Assembly (NCBI RefSeq): GCF_029335315.1
Contig: NZ_JARJLT010000072.1
Coordinates: 1-61,475, forward strand
Direction of reading: 5' to 3'
Source of the DNA: Pseudomonas citronellolis
Lineage (GTDB): Bacteria; Pseudomonadota; Gammaproteobacteria; Pseudomonadales; Pseudomonadaceae
Length of the DNA stretch: 61,475 nt
The notes below the pieces were generated by a model that searched no databases, was not told the DNA's origin, and saw only the letters and a list, made by a program, of their open reading frames with translations. The position numbers and the translations under genes were made by a program. Shown here piece after piece: positions 7,627 through 15,934 of this stretch (positions are counted from its first letter, which is position 1; each line of letters begins with the position of its first letter).

Positions 7627-8613
7627 TTACGACACATGTGGGAGCGGCTGAGGAGGGAACTGAGGTTCTACGCTGAAGCCAATCATGAAGAGTGCTTTCT
7701 CGATGTCGCCGATAGACGCAATGCTTGAGTTAAGGACCATCATCTGTTTCAGGAGCTGTCCTGCTAACCGTACCTGGCCTGCCCACACTTCATCTTTATG
7801 ATGAGTTTTCGTACTGGGGGAGTACAGCTCTGGAAAACTGTAACCTCCAAGAGAAGGATCCCTCTTCGCGCTGCCTTGCCCTCGTCCCCAACGAAACGCC
7901 AGATCAGCAGGCACACCTGCAATGTGGGACATCTCAAGCCAGTAGCGCGCCAAGAGTCCCAATGCTGCCCCCACACGCCCGTCATAGATGATGATGTTAG
8001 CTGGGTCAGCTGCCGCATAAACCTTTGTCATGGCGGCGTTCATCAGGAGCCCGCGACCATCGAATGCACCAAGCGCCTGCGAAGAACCCGGCTGAAGCAG
8101 TTGAGTTGCCTGCATAATGGATTGGCATAGAGTAATTTTCTGATATTGGTCCTCTACCCAGACTCGAGACTTATCGTTTGCTTTTCGCGCGACACCACCC
8201 CACTTGAAGATAGCCAAGCATTCGTGACGTGTGGCGGCTTGATCTTTCACTGCAAGTGCTTGCCGTAAGCGAGCAGCGATATGCTGGAAGGAGTTCGGTT
8301 GAGGGTCCTCAGGCCAGGAGTAGTGGAAAAATGCTTCCGAAAGTGAGTGGCACCACCAGTGCTGGACGGGCTTGACAATGCGAGTGCGCCAAGGCTTCCA
8401 GTGCCTGGATTGACTAATACGGTAGCCATGTAGGAGTCCTGCCCTGCCGGAACATTTTGCAGAGGGGACGCTATTGCTCGCAGCACCTTCATCACTAGGG
8501 AAGTCACGGCTCTCTGCTGTAACTTCCAGCTTGCCCCACAGGTCGGCAAGGTACTCCGCAAAGAGACGTTGATTATTAGTCAGACCAATAGGTCCCATTG
8601 CTTGTGCACCCAA
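7627..8613 (-). CDS. Hypothetical protein with a K-x5-DP-x4-IYDGRV motif
   Basis: About 328 residues, no signal peptide or membrane segment. AGGAGG lies seven bases before a TTG codon at 8613, so that is the preferred start; an ATG follows at 8598. The central region TKVYAAADPANIIIYDGRV resembles the loop of helix-hairpin-helix DNA-glycosylase-like proteins in which an Asp follows a hydrophobic strand. The same spacing of residues occurs in the protein at 11805. A nearby W-rich stretch (FRWGRGQG) follows. I cannot name a function; DNA binding is a guess. The 226 bases upstream to 8839 hold no convincing gene. Confidence 0.6.
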   Translation of the reverse strand: MGAQAMGPIGLTNNQRLFAEYLADLWGKLEVTAESRDFPSDEGAASNSVPSAKCSGRAGLLHGYRISQSRHWKPWRTRIVKPVQHWWCHSLSEAFFHYSWPEDPQPNSFQHIAARLRQALAVKDQAATRHECLAIFKWGGVARKANDKSRVWVEDQYQKITLCQSIMQATQLLQPGSSQALGAFDGRGLLMNAAMTKVYAAADPANIIIYDGRVGAALGLLARYWLEMSHIAGVPADLAFRWGRGQGSAKRDPSLGGYSFPELYSPSTKTHHKDEVWAGQVRLAGQLLKQMMVLNSSIASIGDIEKALFMIGFSVEPQFPPQPLPHVS

Positions 8614-8839
8614 TTTCGTCCCTCCTAATTGCCCAGGCGGAGGCCCGAGCACTCCTCGTCGCTATCTTATGAGTTTTTGCATGCGGATGGACGCTCGCCT
8701 TCGAAAACATATCGTCTCTTTGTGCAAGGAGCACTCCTGGCTGTTCTATGGAGATTTCCATCTTTTGGGGGCTTCAGAGTCTCTGCTGGAGCTGTCATCA
8801 GAGGTGACCTTCCCGCTAGCTGGTGGCTATCTTTGTCAT

Positions 8840-9649
8840 TCATACAGGAGCAAATATCAGTAGCTTGAGGCCGTAGCCTACATAGTTGGCAGCCTGCCAA
8901 CCCGTGGCGATTACTTCGCAACCGATGGCCACTCCAAGAAGGTCCAGGGTGTTGGCGTAGTCACCTAATGTGAAGCTGTGATTGGCTTCGATCACCAGCA
9001 AGGCTTGAGCTGCATGTCCATGCATCTCGAGTTTTATCTCGGCCAACAGGGCCGCAACTGCGGTGGCGGGTGTGGTGCCCCAACCTGCGGATACTTGGCC
9101 AATACAGAGGCCTGTTGACCATGTGGCATAGCTGCTCCAGTCGAGTCCGAGAATGTTCTGGGCTTCCCTGGCCTGGTACAGGCTGGCCCAGAACGCGGTC
9201 AGATCCTGCCGGTTTCGCCATCGATAGTGGTGAGCGGGAGACTGGATATCGGGGCTGGGTGGGGTGAAGTGATGGATATGAAGAGTGTCCGCTAACTCGG
9301 ACAGGAGCTCCCAGGGCATTGGGCTGGTTGTTGAGGTATTCAGCCAGTGGAGCTCATTGAAATGCCCCTTAGGCCAATCCTGGTTCAGGCTGAGAGCAGT
9401 GAAGTGGTGTAGGTAATAATGCTGGTGGCCTACGGAGTGGGCAGCGTTGTAGTGCTTTAGCATACAGCGCAGTATTTGCCTGGCCTCGGTTTCCGTTGCC
9501 GCTACCAGCGCTATTTCGAAGCACCCTACGGTCAGTTCTCGGCGACTCTGAGTCTGACATGCCAGAAGCGTTGCATCACTTTCGAGATCTTCGCTCTGGC
9601 AATGGAGATGACAGAGATAATCGCGAGTTCGCCAACGGCGGAGGCCCAT
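8840..9649 (-). CDS. Hypothetical protein, coupled to a 54-residue protein
   Basis: 269 residues. The ATG at 9649 sits directly after the stop codon of the small upstream gene (TGACGATG), suggesting translational coupling. The N-terminal part is basic with several His and Cys; the C-terminal 90 residues alternate strands and helices (AALLAEIKLEMHGHAAQALL). No family recognised. It is probably cotranscribed with the 54-residue gene upstream. Confidence 0.55.
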   Translation of the reverse strand: MGLRRWRTRDYLCHLHCQSEDLESDATLLACQTQSRRELTVGCFEIALVAATETEARQILRCMLKHYNAAHSVGHQHYYLHHFTALSLNQDWPKGHFNELHWLNTSTTSPMPWELLSELADTLHIHHFTPPSPDIQSPAHHYRWRNRQDLTAFWASLYQAREAQNILGLDWSSYATWSTGLCIGQVSAGWGTTPATAVAALLAEIKLEMHGHAAQALLVIEANHSFTLGDYANTLDLLGVAIGCEVIATGWQAANYVGYGLKLLIFAPV

Positions 9650-9651
9650 CG

Positions 9652-9816
9652 TCAGCGCACCTGCACCGGCGCACTGGCGCATTTGTATCCGGGGTACTGA
9701 GCTTCTGCCGTCACTCGTGCCATTTCCGAGCTAACGGCCTGAACCGTGATGGTGAAATTGGCGCGAGGGCCGGCATTGGGAGCAACACGTTGCAGGAATG
9801 CAGAGTAAGTTTTCAT
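9652..9816 (-). CDS. 54-residue hypothetical protein
   Basis: Short gene starting at an ATG with GGAG eight bases upstream. The product begins MKTYSAFLQRVAPNAGP, contains VTVQAVS-like alternation and ends APVQVR. It has no signal peptide. Its stop overlaps the start region of the following gene, supporting a two-gene unit. It resembles small conserved proteins of unknown function on Pseudomonas integrative elements, but I cannot confirm that here. Confidence 0.6.
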   Translation of the reverse strand: MKTYSAFLQRVAPNAGPRANFTITVQAVSSEMARVTAEAQYPGYKCASAPVQVR

Positions 9817-9886
9817 TCTAGGGTCTCCTTATCTGGGTGACAGGAGACAGCATGCAGGACGTGTGCGACACCTCATGTCGTAGGGA

Positions 9887-10885
9887 CTATCTCTTTTCGT
9901 AGAGCATAGCCATGCGCGTTACCGTTTCGGCCATTTGTTCACGTAACTCAATTGGCTCAAGTACCTCCAGGTGCTCGCCTTGGCTCAGTAGCCATAGATC
10001 GAGTCCCTGGCTTAGGTGCAGGCTGCCGGTCATGATCCACCAGCCTGGAGCACTCGCTTCCAAGTGCTGGTCACTCGTGAGTGCGTTTTCCAGCAAGCGC
10101 TCATGTAGCGTTTCGCTCACGCGTAGCTTCAACTGGACCGGATTATCCGTCTTCAGACTTACCAGGCTTTTCTGGGCGGCGATGGAGTTTATGTGGTAAT
10201 TGGGGGGGGATGGCAGGTCTTCGCCCGTCGAGCGAGCTGAAAGAAAACGGTGTAGAGGCAGCGCCGCGATGTTGCCTTTCGGCAGGCCCTTGAAGATGCA
10301 GGACAGATAGATATTGGAGTCTTGGTAAGACAGGCCCAGGGGCTTGAGATGGAGCTCCTTGGGCTCTTGAGCTCCGCGCTTCAGGTAACTGGCTTTCACG
10401 CTGCAGTCGTCCAGCAGCGCTTGCTGCATCACTTCGAGAACTTCAGGGGACACTGAGCTTGGGGCCAGGGTTACAAAGCGTGTATTGCTGATGATCTTGC
10501 CGGAGCAGTCCTGGGCAGGACGGGTTCCCTTCAGCAAGGATCTTGCGTATTCCCGAATAGAGGCGAGCTTTTGTACCTGTGCCTCCATACCGAACCGGGA
10601 TGCATGATCCATGATCATGACAAGGTTCATCGCATCGGTCGGCAACATGCTAAGGCGTGAGAGCGACTTGTCCGCCCACCACAATTTAGCTTTTCCGCTG
10701 CCCTTAAGGCGACTGTGCACATGGGGATACTTCAGCTCGAGCTCACTCAGATCCCGCTGGATGGTGCGCTTGTCGACGTCGAGCCCTTGGCTGGTTACAC
10801 GTTGATGAACGGCGGCGCTATCGAGCGCATTTTCCTTGTTCGGAAGTAGGCCAAGGATTAGGTCTTGGCGATAAAGCTGTTCCAC
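9887..10885 (-). CDS. WYL-domain transcriptional regulator
   Basis: 332 residues. An N-terminal winged helix (residues about 5-60, with DKRTIQRDLSELE as recognition helix) is followed by a WYL domain at about 165-225 (LGLSYQDSNIYLSCIF) and a C-terminal WCX-like domain. WYL regulators such as BrxR and CapW repress defence genes and are thought to sense nucleic-acid or nucleotide signals. The start is a GTG with AGGGATG upstream. It is divergent from the ADP-ribosyltransferase-like gene, and an inverted repeat lies 20 bases before its start, so autoregulation and control of the divergent genes is likely. Confidence 0.85.
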   Translation of the reverse strand: MEQLYRQDLILGLLPNKENALDSAAVHQRVTSQGLDVDKRTIQRDLSELELKYPHVHSRLKGSGKAKLWWADKSLSRLSMLPTDAMNLVMIMDHASRFGMEAQVQKLASIREYARSLLKGTRPAQDCSGKIISNTRFVTLAPSSVSPEVLEVMQQALLDDCSVKASYLKRGAQEPKELHLKPLGLSYQDSNIYLSCIFKGLPKGNIAALPLHRFLSARSTGEDLPSPPNYHINSIAAQKSLVSLKTDNPVQLKLRVSETLHERLLENALTSDQHLEASAPGWWIMTGSLHLSQGLDLWLLSQGEHLEVLEPIELREQMAETVTRMAMLYEKR

Positions 10886-10904
10886 TCAGTCATCCCTGTT
10901 TGCT

Positions 10905-10923
10905 TGCGACACGAGCTGTCGCA
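10905..10923. promoter_or_regulatory. Inverted repeat, candidate operator of the WYL regulator
   Basis: TGCGACA-CGAGC-TGTCGCA, 7-bp arms with a 5-base spacer, immediately upstream of the WYL start at 10885. The remaining intergenic sequence to 11198 (313 bases in all) contains a small TTTGA/TCAAA repeat near 11117 and no convincing gene. Confidence 0.55.
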
Positions 10924-11198
10924 TGGCTGTTGAAAATAGGCTGAAGCGAATGATCAACGATGGGCATCAGCCCGTGCGGGTCCACCGACATGCTCAATCG
11001 GATGAGGAGTCTCTTCCTACCCATGGCCTCGCTTCCCGTGATCCGGGTGGCTGCTTTAGCGCTTTGAGCGTGATATTGCAATAAGGCTAGGAAGTGGAGG
11101 GGCGAAATAAATTTCTGCCTAGTTTGATAAGTGTCAAATGGCCATCCATCGATAGTAGGATGCTTGAGCTCAAATTTATGGTGCAGCAGGGAGGCGGC

Positions 11199-11792
11199 AT
11201 GGAGCTTTTCAGGGCAATTCCGTCCAACCAGATAGCTAAGGCAAGAGAAGGACAGCGGAGGCATTCGTCCGCTCGCATCCCAAGCAACGTGCCTTATGTG
11301 GTGGATAACCTCTGGGAGTGGCTAAGGCCTTTGAGCATGCCCTCCCGGCGGCACGCTATCTATGCCAGTCCCACTCCCGAAATGGCGCTTGCCAACGCGA
11401 GTGCCCCCCTCAATGAGGGCGAGCACTACATTGCGTGCCGCGTGATCGTCGATCCAGACCATGTACGAATTGCGCAGCTCCCCGTGCGTGATGCGCGTGA
11501 GCATCCAGATATTCGAGTGATCACTCGTTGGGTGAGCAGCAATGGCAATGCATTTACCGCACTAGAGCCTGCGCAAAAACAGCAGGTAGCGCCGCTGTTC
11601 ATGCCTGGCTTGGGACGCGAAGAGCTTGAGGACTTACTCCACAAGGACCGTCTGGTGGAGCAGCTCTGCCGCTACATTCGCCAGACTTCGACCTTCTGGA
11701 GCGCTGCGTCGACGCCAGTCGCTGGATCTGAGGGGGAGCTGTTCTTTGAGCTTATTGACCCGTTTGTTACCTACCGGCTGGAGCCGGTCTGA
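11199..11792 (+). CDS. Predicted ADP-ribosyltransferase-fold protein
   Basis: 197 residues. The order of short motifs fits the R-S-E type ADP-ribosyltransferase fold, also seen in RES toxins: an Arg in the first strand (ELFRA, residue 5), an aromatic-Ala-Ser strand followed by an acidic helix (IYASPTPEMAL, about 53-63), and a late strand with Glu (GELFFELID, about 178-186). ATG at 11199 has GGGAGG five bases upstream. It is followed after 12 bases by the gene at 11805, so the two form a pair, possibly toxin and partner. A family match by search is needed; the fold call is by eye. Confidence 0.45.
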   Translation: MELFRAIPSNQIAKAREGQRRHSSARIPSNVPYVVDNLWEWLRPLSMPSRRHAIYASPTPEMALANASAPLNEGEHYIACRVIVDPDHVRIAQLPVRDAREHPDIRVITRWVSSNGNAFTALEPAQKQQVAPLFMPGLGREELEDLLHKDRLVEQLCRYIRQTSTFWSAASTPVAGSEGELFFELIDPFVTYRLEPV

Positions 11793-11804
11793 GGAAGTAG
11801 TGAC

Positions 11805-12419
11805 ATGAACGATGTTTTCCAGATTGAGCCGTTCACCCAAATTGACCGAGCGCAGTCCTACATCCGCGCCTACCCCCATATTTTGTCGGCGTTGAAGACG
11901 CCGTACGTACTGGATGAGCAGGCCTTCGTTTGCGGTGCTCACATGGTGTACGGGTGGATGCCAACCATTTTGGAGATCCACGTCAGCGAGTCGATTGATG
12001 TACATGCCGGGGTGGCATTGCTCAACAAAGCTCGCACTGCTGGACGCCTTAGCTGTGAAGAGATTGAGCAACTAGCAGGTCTCGTTAATCGCTCTGTCGT
12101 TGGGGCATCCAAGCTGCTGCACTTTGTGAATCCTGAGGCATTCGCAATCTGGGACTCTAGGATCTATCGCTTCCTACACCAGAAGCCTGCACACGCTTAT
12201 CGAGTCAACAACGCCGGCGAGTATGAAACCTATCTGGGACTGCTGCAGCGCTTGCAGCAGGACGATCGATTCCCTGAGCTCCATGCCTCCGTCAATCGGA
12301 AAATGGGGTATGCGGTTTCGCCGCTACGTGCGCTTGAAGTGGTGATATTCCTCAACTCTCCCGCCGTGACGACGCCCCCAGAGAAAGGACCGGATGCGGC
12401 AGTGGCGGTTGCCGTTTAG
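11805..12419 (+). CDS. Helix-hairpin-helix-like partner protein
   Basis: 204 residues, mainly helical. The central part (NRSVVGASKLLHF then NPEAFAIWDSRI, about 95-120) resembles helix-hairpin-helix DNA-glycosylase-like proteins, where a Gly-rich hairpin with Lys is followed by an Asp after a strand. The last 15 residues are Ala/Val-rich and probably disordered. It follows the ADP-ribosyltransferase-like gene closely and precedes recC by 116 bases. It could bind DNA or act as antidote to its neighbour; neither is shown. Confidence 0.5.
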   Translation: MNDVFQIEPFTQIDRAQSYIRAYPHILSALKTPYVLDEQAFVCGAHMVYGWMPTILEIHVSESIDVHAGVALLNKARTAGRLSCEEIEQLAGLVNRSVVGASKLLHFVNPEAFAIWDSRIYRFLHQKPAHAYRVNNAGEYETYLGLLQRLQQDDRFPELHASVNRKMGYAVSPLRALEVVIFLNSPAVTTPPEKGPDAAVAVAV

Positions 12420-12469
12420 CGATGCTGCTTCAACGCTGTTGCGCGCTTTGTGAGCCATGAGTTGGTGGT

Positions 12470-12488
12470 GACGACATCCGTTGTCGTC
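12470..12488 (+). terminator. Hairpin between the 11805 gene and recC
   Basis: 7-bp perfect stem (GACGACA with TGTCGTC), loop TCCGT, followed by GCGCTCCTTT. It probably weakens read-through into recC, which may have its own promoter in the next 45 bases. Confidence 0.4.
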
Positions 12489-12535
12489 GCGCTCCTTTAA
12501 CGTTTCCCTTCTGTGCATATGCAGGAACCTGACTG

Positions 12536-15500
12536 ATGCAGGAGCTTGAGCCTGGCCTGATCATCATCCACGGCAATCACCTGGAAGAGCTGCGTTCTCT
12601 TTCGGTGCAGTGGATGCGCCGCTACCCATTGCGGCCACTGGAAAACGAAGTACTACTGGTGCAAAGCAATGGCATCACTCAGTGGCTTAAGCTTGCGCTC
12701 GCTGAGCACGACGGCTGTGGGATAGCCGCGGCGCTTGACGTTGATCTGCCGGCGCGCTTTCTGTGGCAAGCCTACCGCACCGTGTTGGGTAAGGACGCGA
12801 TTCCTCCTCAATCGCTGTTGGACAAGGCCCCCCTGACGTGGCGTCTGATGCGATTGCTCCCTGGCTTGCTCGCTGACGATGCTTTCGTTCCCTTGCGCCG
12901 CTTTTTGTCGGACGACAGCGATCTGCGTAAGCGATACCAATTGGCCGAGCGCTTGGCAGATCTGTTTGACCAATACCAGGTTTACCGCGCCGACTGGTTG
13001 GCTGATTGGGCCGAGGGGCAGGATCGGCTACGCACATCGCGTGGCGGCGAGCGTCTGTTAGACGATACCTCTCGGTGGCAGCCGGCTTTGTGGCGCGCCT
13101 TGCTCAGCGATGTAGGGCACGAGCATTTGGCGGAGAGCCGGGCCGGCGTGCACCCACGCTTCGTAGCCCGCCTGCGAGAGCTTGAGGAGCGACCACCGGG
13201 CCTGCCGCGTCGGTTGACGGTCTTCGGGATCTCTTCCTTGCCAGCCCAGGTGTTGGAGGCGCTGCAGGCAATGGCACGTTTTACCCAGGTCATGCTGTAT
13301 GTCCACAATCCTTGCCAGCACCACTGGGGCGATATTGTCGAAGACAAGGATCTGCTACTCCACGACTACCGACGGCAGCAGCGTAAAGGTGGACTAAGCG
13401 GGCCATTCGACGACACGCAGATGTACCAACATGCTCAGCCGTTGTTGGCTGCGTGGGGGAAACAAGGGCGCGACTACATCAACCTACTCGACCGGTATGA
13501 CGAGCCTGAGCGTTATCGTGAGCGGTTCGAGCGCATCGATTTGTTCACTGTGGCTCCTCAAAGCACGTTGCTTGGCCAGTTGCAGAACGACATCCTGGAT
13601 CTGCGCACGCTGGCCGAAACTCGAGCGACTCATCCGCCGGTGGATCCTGATCTTGATAGCTCGTTGCGCTTCCATGTAGCCCACAGCGCTCAGCGTGAAG
13701 TGGAGGTGCTGCACGATCAGCTTCTGGCGTGCTTTAGCTCCGACCCGAGCCTACGGCCGCGCGATGTAATCGTGATGGTGCCGGACGTGAATGCCTATGC
13801 GCCGCATATTCAGGCGGTTTTCGGTCAGTTCATCCCTGGGGACGCGCGGTTCATCCCGTTCACCTTGGCTGACCAAGGCGTACGTGGCAAAGAACCTCTA
13901 GTGATTGCATTGGAGCATTTGCTGCGTCTACCTGAGAGCCGACTTAGTGTCAGCGAAATACTCGACCTTCTGGATGTAGCAGCTGTACGTGCGCGCTTTG
14001 GCATCGCTGAAGAGGACATGCCGACGCTTCGTCGTTGGCTTGAGGGTGCTGGCGTGCGTTGGGGCTTGGACGCTGCCCAGCGTCAGTCTCTAGGCCAGAG
14101 TGAAGGGCTGGAGCAGAACACATGGCGCTTCGGTCTTCGACGCATGCTGCTGGGATATGCAGTTGGGGCTGCTGGGAGCTTTGCCGAGATCGAGCCTTAC
14201 GATGAGGTGGGTGGCCTCGATGCAGTGCTGATAGGTCCACTAACTCGTTTGCTGGACGCACTCGATCGACATTTGCAGGTTCTTCGAGAGCCTGCTGTCC
14301 CGTCGACTTGGGGAGAGCGTTTGCGCGGGCTGCTGGAGGCTTTCTTCCTGCCCTGTAGCGATCGCGATGAGATGTTGCGTACTCAACTGCTGGACGCTCT
14401 CGAGGGCTGGTTAGCGCTTTGTGATACTGCGGCATTGAGCGAGATGCTGCCCTTGCCCGTGGTGCGCGAGGCGTGGTTGGCAAACCTCGATCAGGGGCGG
14501 CTGAGTCAGCGATTCTTGGCTGGATCGGTAAATTTTTGCACGTTGATGCCGATGCGAGCCATCCCATTCCGTCACGTCTGCTTGCTGGGCATGAATGATG
14601 GTGACTATCCGCGCAGTCAGGCGCCGCTGGACTTTGATCTGATGGCTGGTGATTACCGCCCTGGAGACCGATCGCGACGCGAGGACGACCGCTATCTGCT
14701 GCTTGAGGCGTTGTTGGCTGCTCGTGAACGACTCTATGTGAGCTGGGCCGGACGCAGCATTCGTGACAATAGCGAACGTCCTCCATCAGTACTGATCGGC
14801 CAGTTGCGCGATCACTTGGCTAGTGGGTGGCGCTTGTCGAGAGCAGGGAAACTGCTTACGGCGCTGACTACGGTGCACCCTCTTCAACCCTTTAGTCGCC
14901 GGTACTTTGGGGGTGAGCCAGGTCTATTTAGCTACGCCCACGAGTGGGCTGAGCTGTATGCGCAGGTAGCTGCACCAACAGCGGCGCCTGCCCTTTCTCA
15001 GTGGGAGGAGAGCCGCAAAGTCAGCCCCGAGCAATTGCAGAGCTTCCTGAAGGATCCGGTTAAGTACTTCTTTACGCGTCGCCTAAGGGTGTACTTGGAC
15101 GAAGAGGAGCAGACGCAGTTTGATAGCGAGCCCTTTGGCCTTGATGGCTTGGAACGCTATCAATTGCAGGATCAATTGCTCAAAGCTGCACTGGCAGTGC
15201 CGCAAGCAGATCGCGAGGGTGCTTTGGAAGCAGCTGCCAATCGATTGAGGCGCAGTGGTCAACTGCCGCTTGCTGGCTTTGGCGAGCAGTACCGTGCAGA
15301 TCTGTTGGGGCCATTGCCAAATCAGATGCAGCGATATAGCTCGCTATGCGAGCTCTGGCCCGAATGCCAAGAGTCTTCCCTGCAACTGGCTTTTGAAGCC
15401 TCCGGTATACAGCTGCAGGGTTGGCTCAGTGGGCTGCGTCGTCATGCTGATGGACGTCTGGCTCGTTTGGAATTGATGCCTGGTAGCCTCGCCAACGATA

Positions 15501-15934
15501 ACGATTTGAAGTGGCACCGTTTGTTGCGGCCGTACGTGATGCACGTTATTGCAGCGGCCTGCGGAGCACCACTGACGACGCTGTTGGTGGGGGAGGATCA
15601 GTCGCTGAGCTTCGCGCCGGTATCAGAGGTCGATGCCGAACGCGTACTAGGTGGGTGGTTGCAAGCTTGGGGTACTGGTATGGCGGTTCCTCTGCCAGTG
15701 GCTCTGAAAACCTCTGTGAATTGGCTGCAGAACCAGGATGAGGACAAGGCGCAAAGCTGTTATGAGGGCGCCTTCAAGGTCGTCGGTGAGGTTGCCACTA
15801 GCGCCAGCCTTGCTCGCCAATATCCCGACTACTCTGCGCTCATCGCAGACGGGCAGTTCCCGATTTTGAGCGAACAGCTCTATCGATCTCTTTTGGATAG
15901 TGAGCTGACCCAGCTTGAGGAGTCCCAGGCATGA
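12536..15934 (+). CDS. recC: RecC, exonuclease V gamma subunit
   Basis: 1132 residues, a normal length for RecC. The N terminus (LIIIHGNHLEELRSL, then NGITQWLKLALAE and PARFLWQAYRTVLG) and the central RFLAGSVNFCTLMPMRAIPF / LLGMNDGDYPR stretch are typical of RecC. RecC has a dead helicase fold; it splits the DNA strands and, in Escherichia coli, reads Chi. The start overlaps nothing upstream; the stop overlaps recB by 4 bases. The gene lies inside the mobile element, so it should be a second copy beside a chromosomal recBCD, which this window does not show. Confidence 0.93.
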   Translation: MQELEPGLIIIHGNHLEELRSLSVQWMRRYPLRPLENEVLLVQSNGITQWLKLALAEHDGCGIAAALDVDLPARFLWQAYRTVLGKDAIPPQSLLDKAPLTWRLMRLLPGLLADDAFVPLRRFLSDDSDLRKRYQLAERLADLFDQYQVYRADWLADWAEGQDRLRTSRGGERLLDDTSRWQPALWRALLSDVGHEHLAESRAGVHPRFVARLRELEERPPGLPRRLTVFGISSLPAQVLEALQAMARFTQVMLYVHNPCQHHWGDIVEDKDLLLHDYRRQQRKGGLSGPFDDTQMYQHAQPLLAAWGKQGRDYINLLDRYDEPERYRERFERIDLFTVAPQSTLLGQLQNDILDLRTLAETRATHPPVDPDLDSSLRFHVAHSAQREVEVLHDQLLACFSSDPSLRPRDVIVMVPDVNAYAPHIQAVFGQFIPGDARFIPFTLADQGVRGKEPLVIALEHLLRLPESRLSVSEILDLLDVAAVRARFGIAEEDMPTLRRWLEGAGVRWGLDAAQRQSLGQSEGLEQNTWRFGLRRMLLGYAVGAAGSFAEIEPYDEVGGLDAVLIGPLTRLLDALDRHLQVLREPAVPSTWGERLRGLLEAFFLPCSDRDEMLRTQLLDALEGWLALCDTAALSEMLPLPVVREAWLANLDQGRLSQRFLAGSVNFCTLMPMRAIPFRHVCLLGMNDGDYPRSQAPLDFDLMAGDYRPGDRSRREDDRYLLLEALLAARERLYVSWAGRSIRDNSERPPSVLIGQLRDHLASGWRLSRAGKLLTALTTVHPLQPFSRRYFGGEPGLFSYAHEWAELYAQVAAPTAAPALSQWEESRKVSPEQLQSFLKDPVKYFFTRRLRVYLDEEEQTQFDSEPFGLDGLERYQLQDQLLKAALAVPQADREGALEAAANRLRRSGQLPLAGFGEQYRADLLGPLPNQMQRYSSLCELWPECQESSLQLAFEASGIQLQGWLSGLRRHADGRLARLELMPGSLANDNDLKWHRLLRPYVMHVIAAACGAPLTTLLVGEDQSLSFAPVSEVDAERVLGGWLQAWGTGMAVPLPVALKTSVNWLQNQDEDKAQSCYEGAFKVVGEVATSASLARQYPDYSALIADGQFPILSEQLYRSLLDSELTQLEESQA

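Noticed and set aside
10890-11264. 124-residue minus-strand frame between the WYL gene and the ADP-ribosyltransferase-like gene
   Set aside because: It overlaps the well-supported start of the plus-strand gene at 11199, has no ribosome-binding site and shows no recognisable pattern.
13950-14786. Long minus-strand frame inside recC
   Set aside because: A high-GC shadow frame: the plus-strand RecC sequence is intact and conserved through this region.
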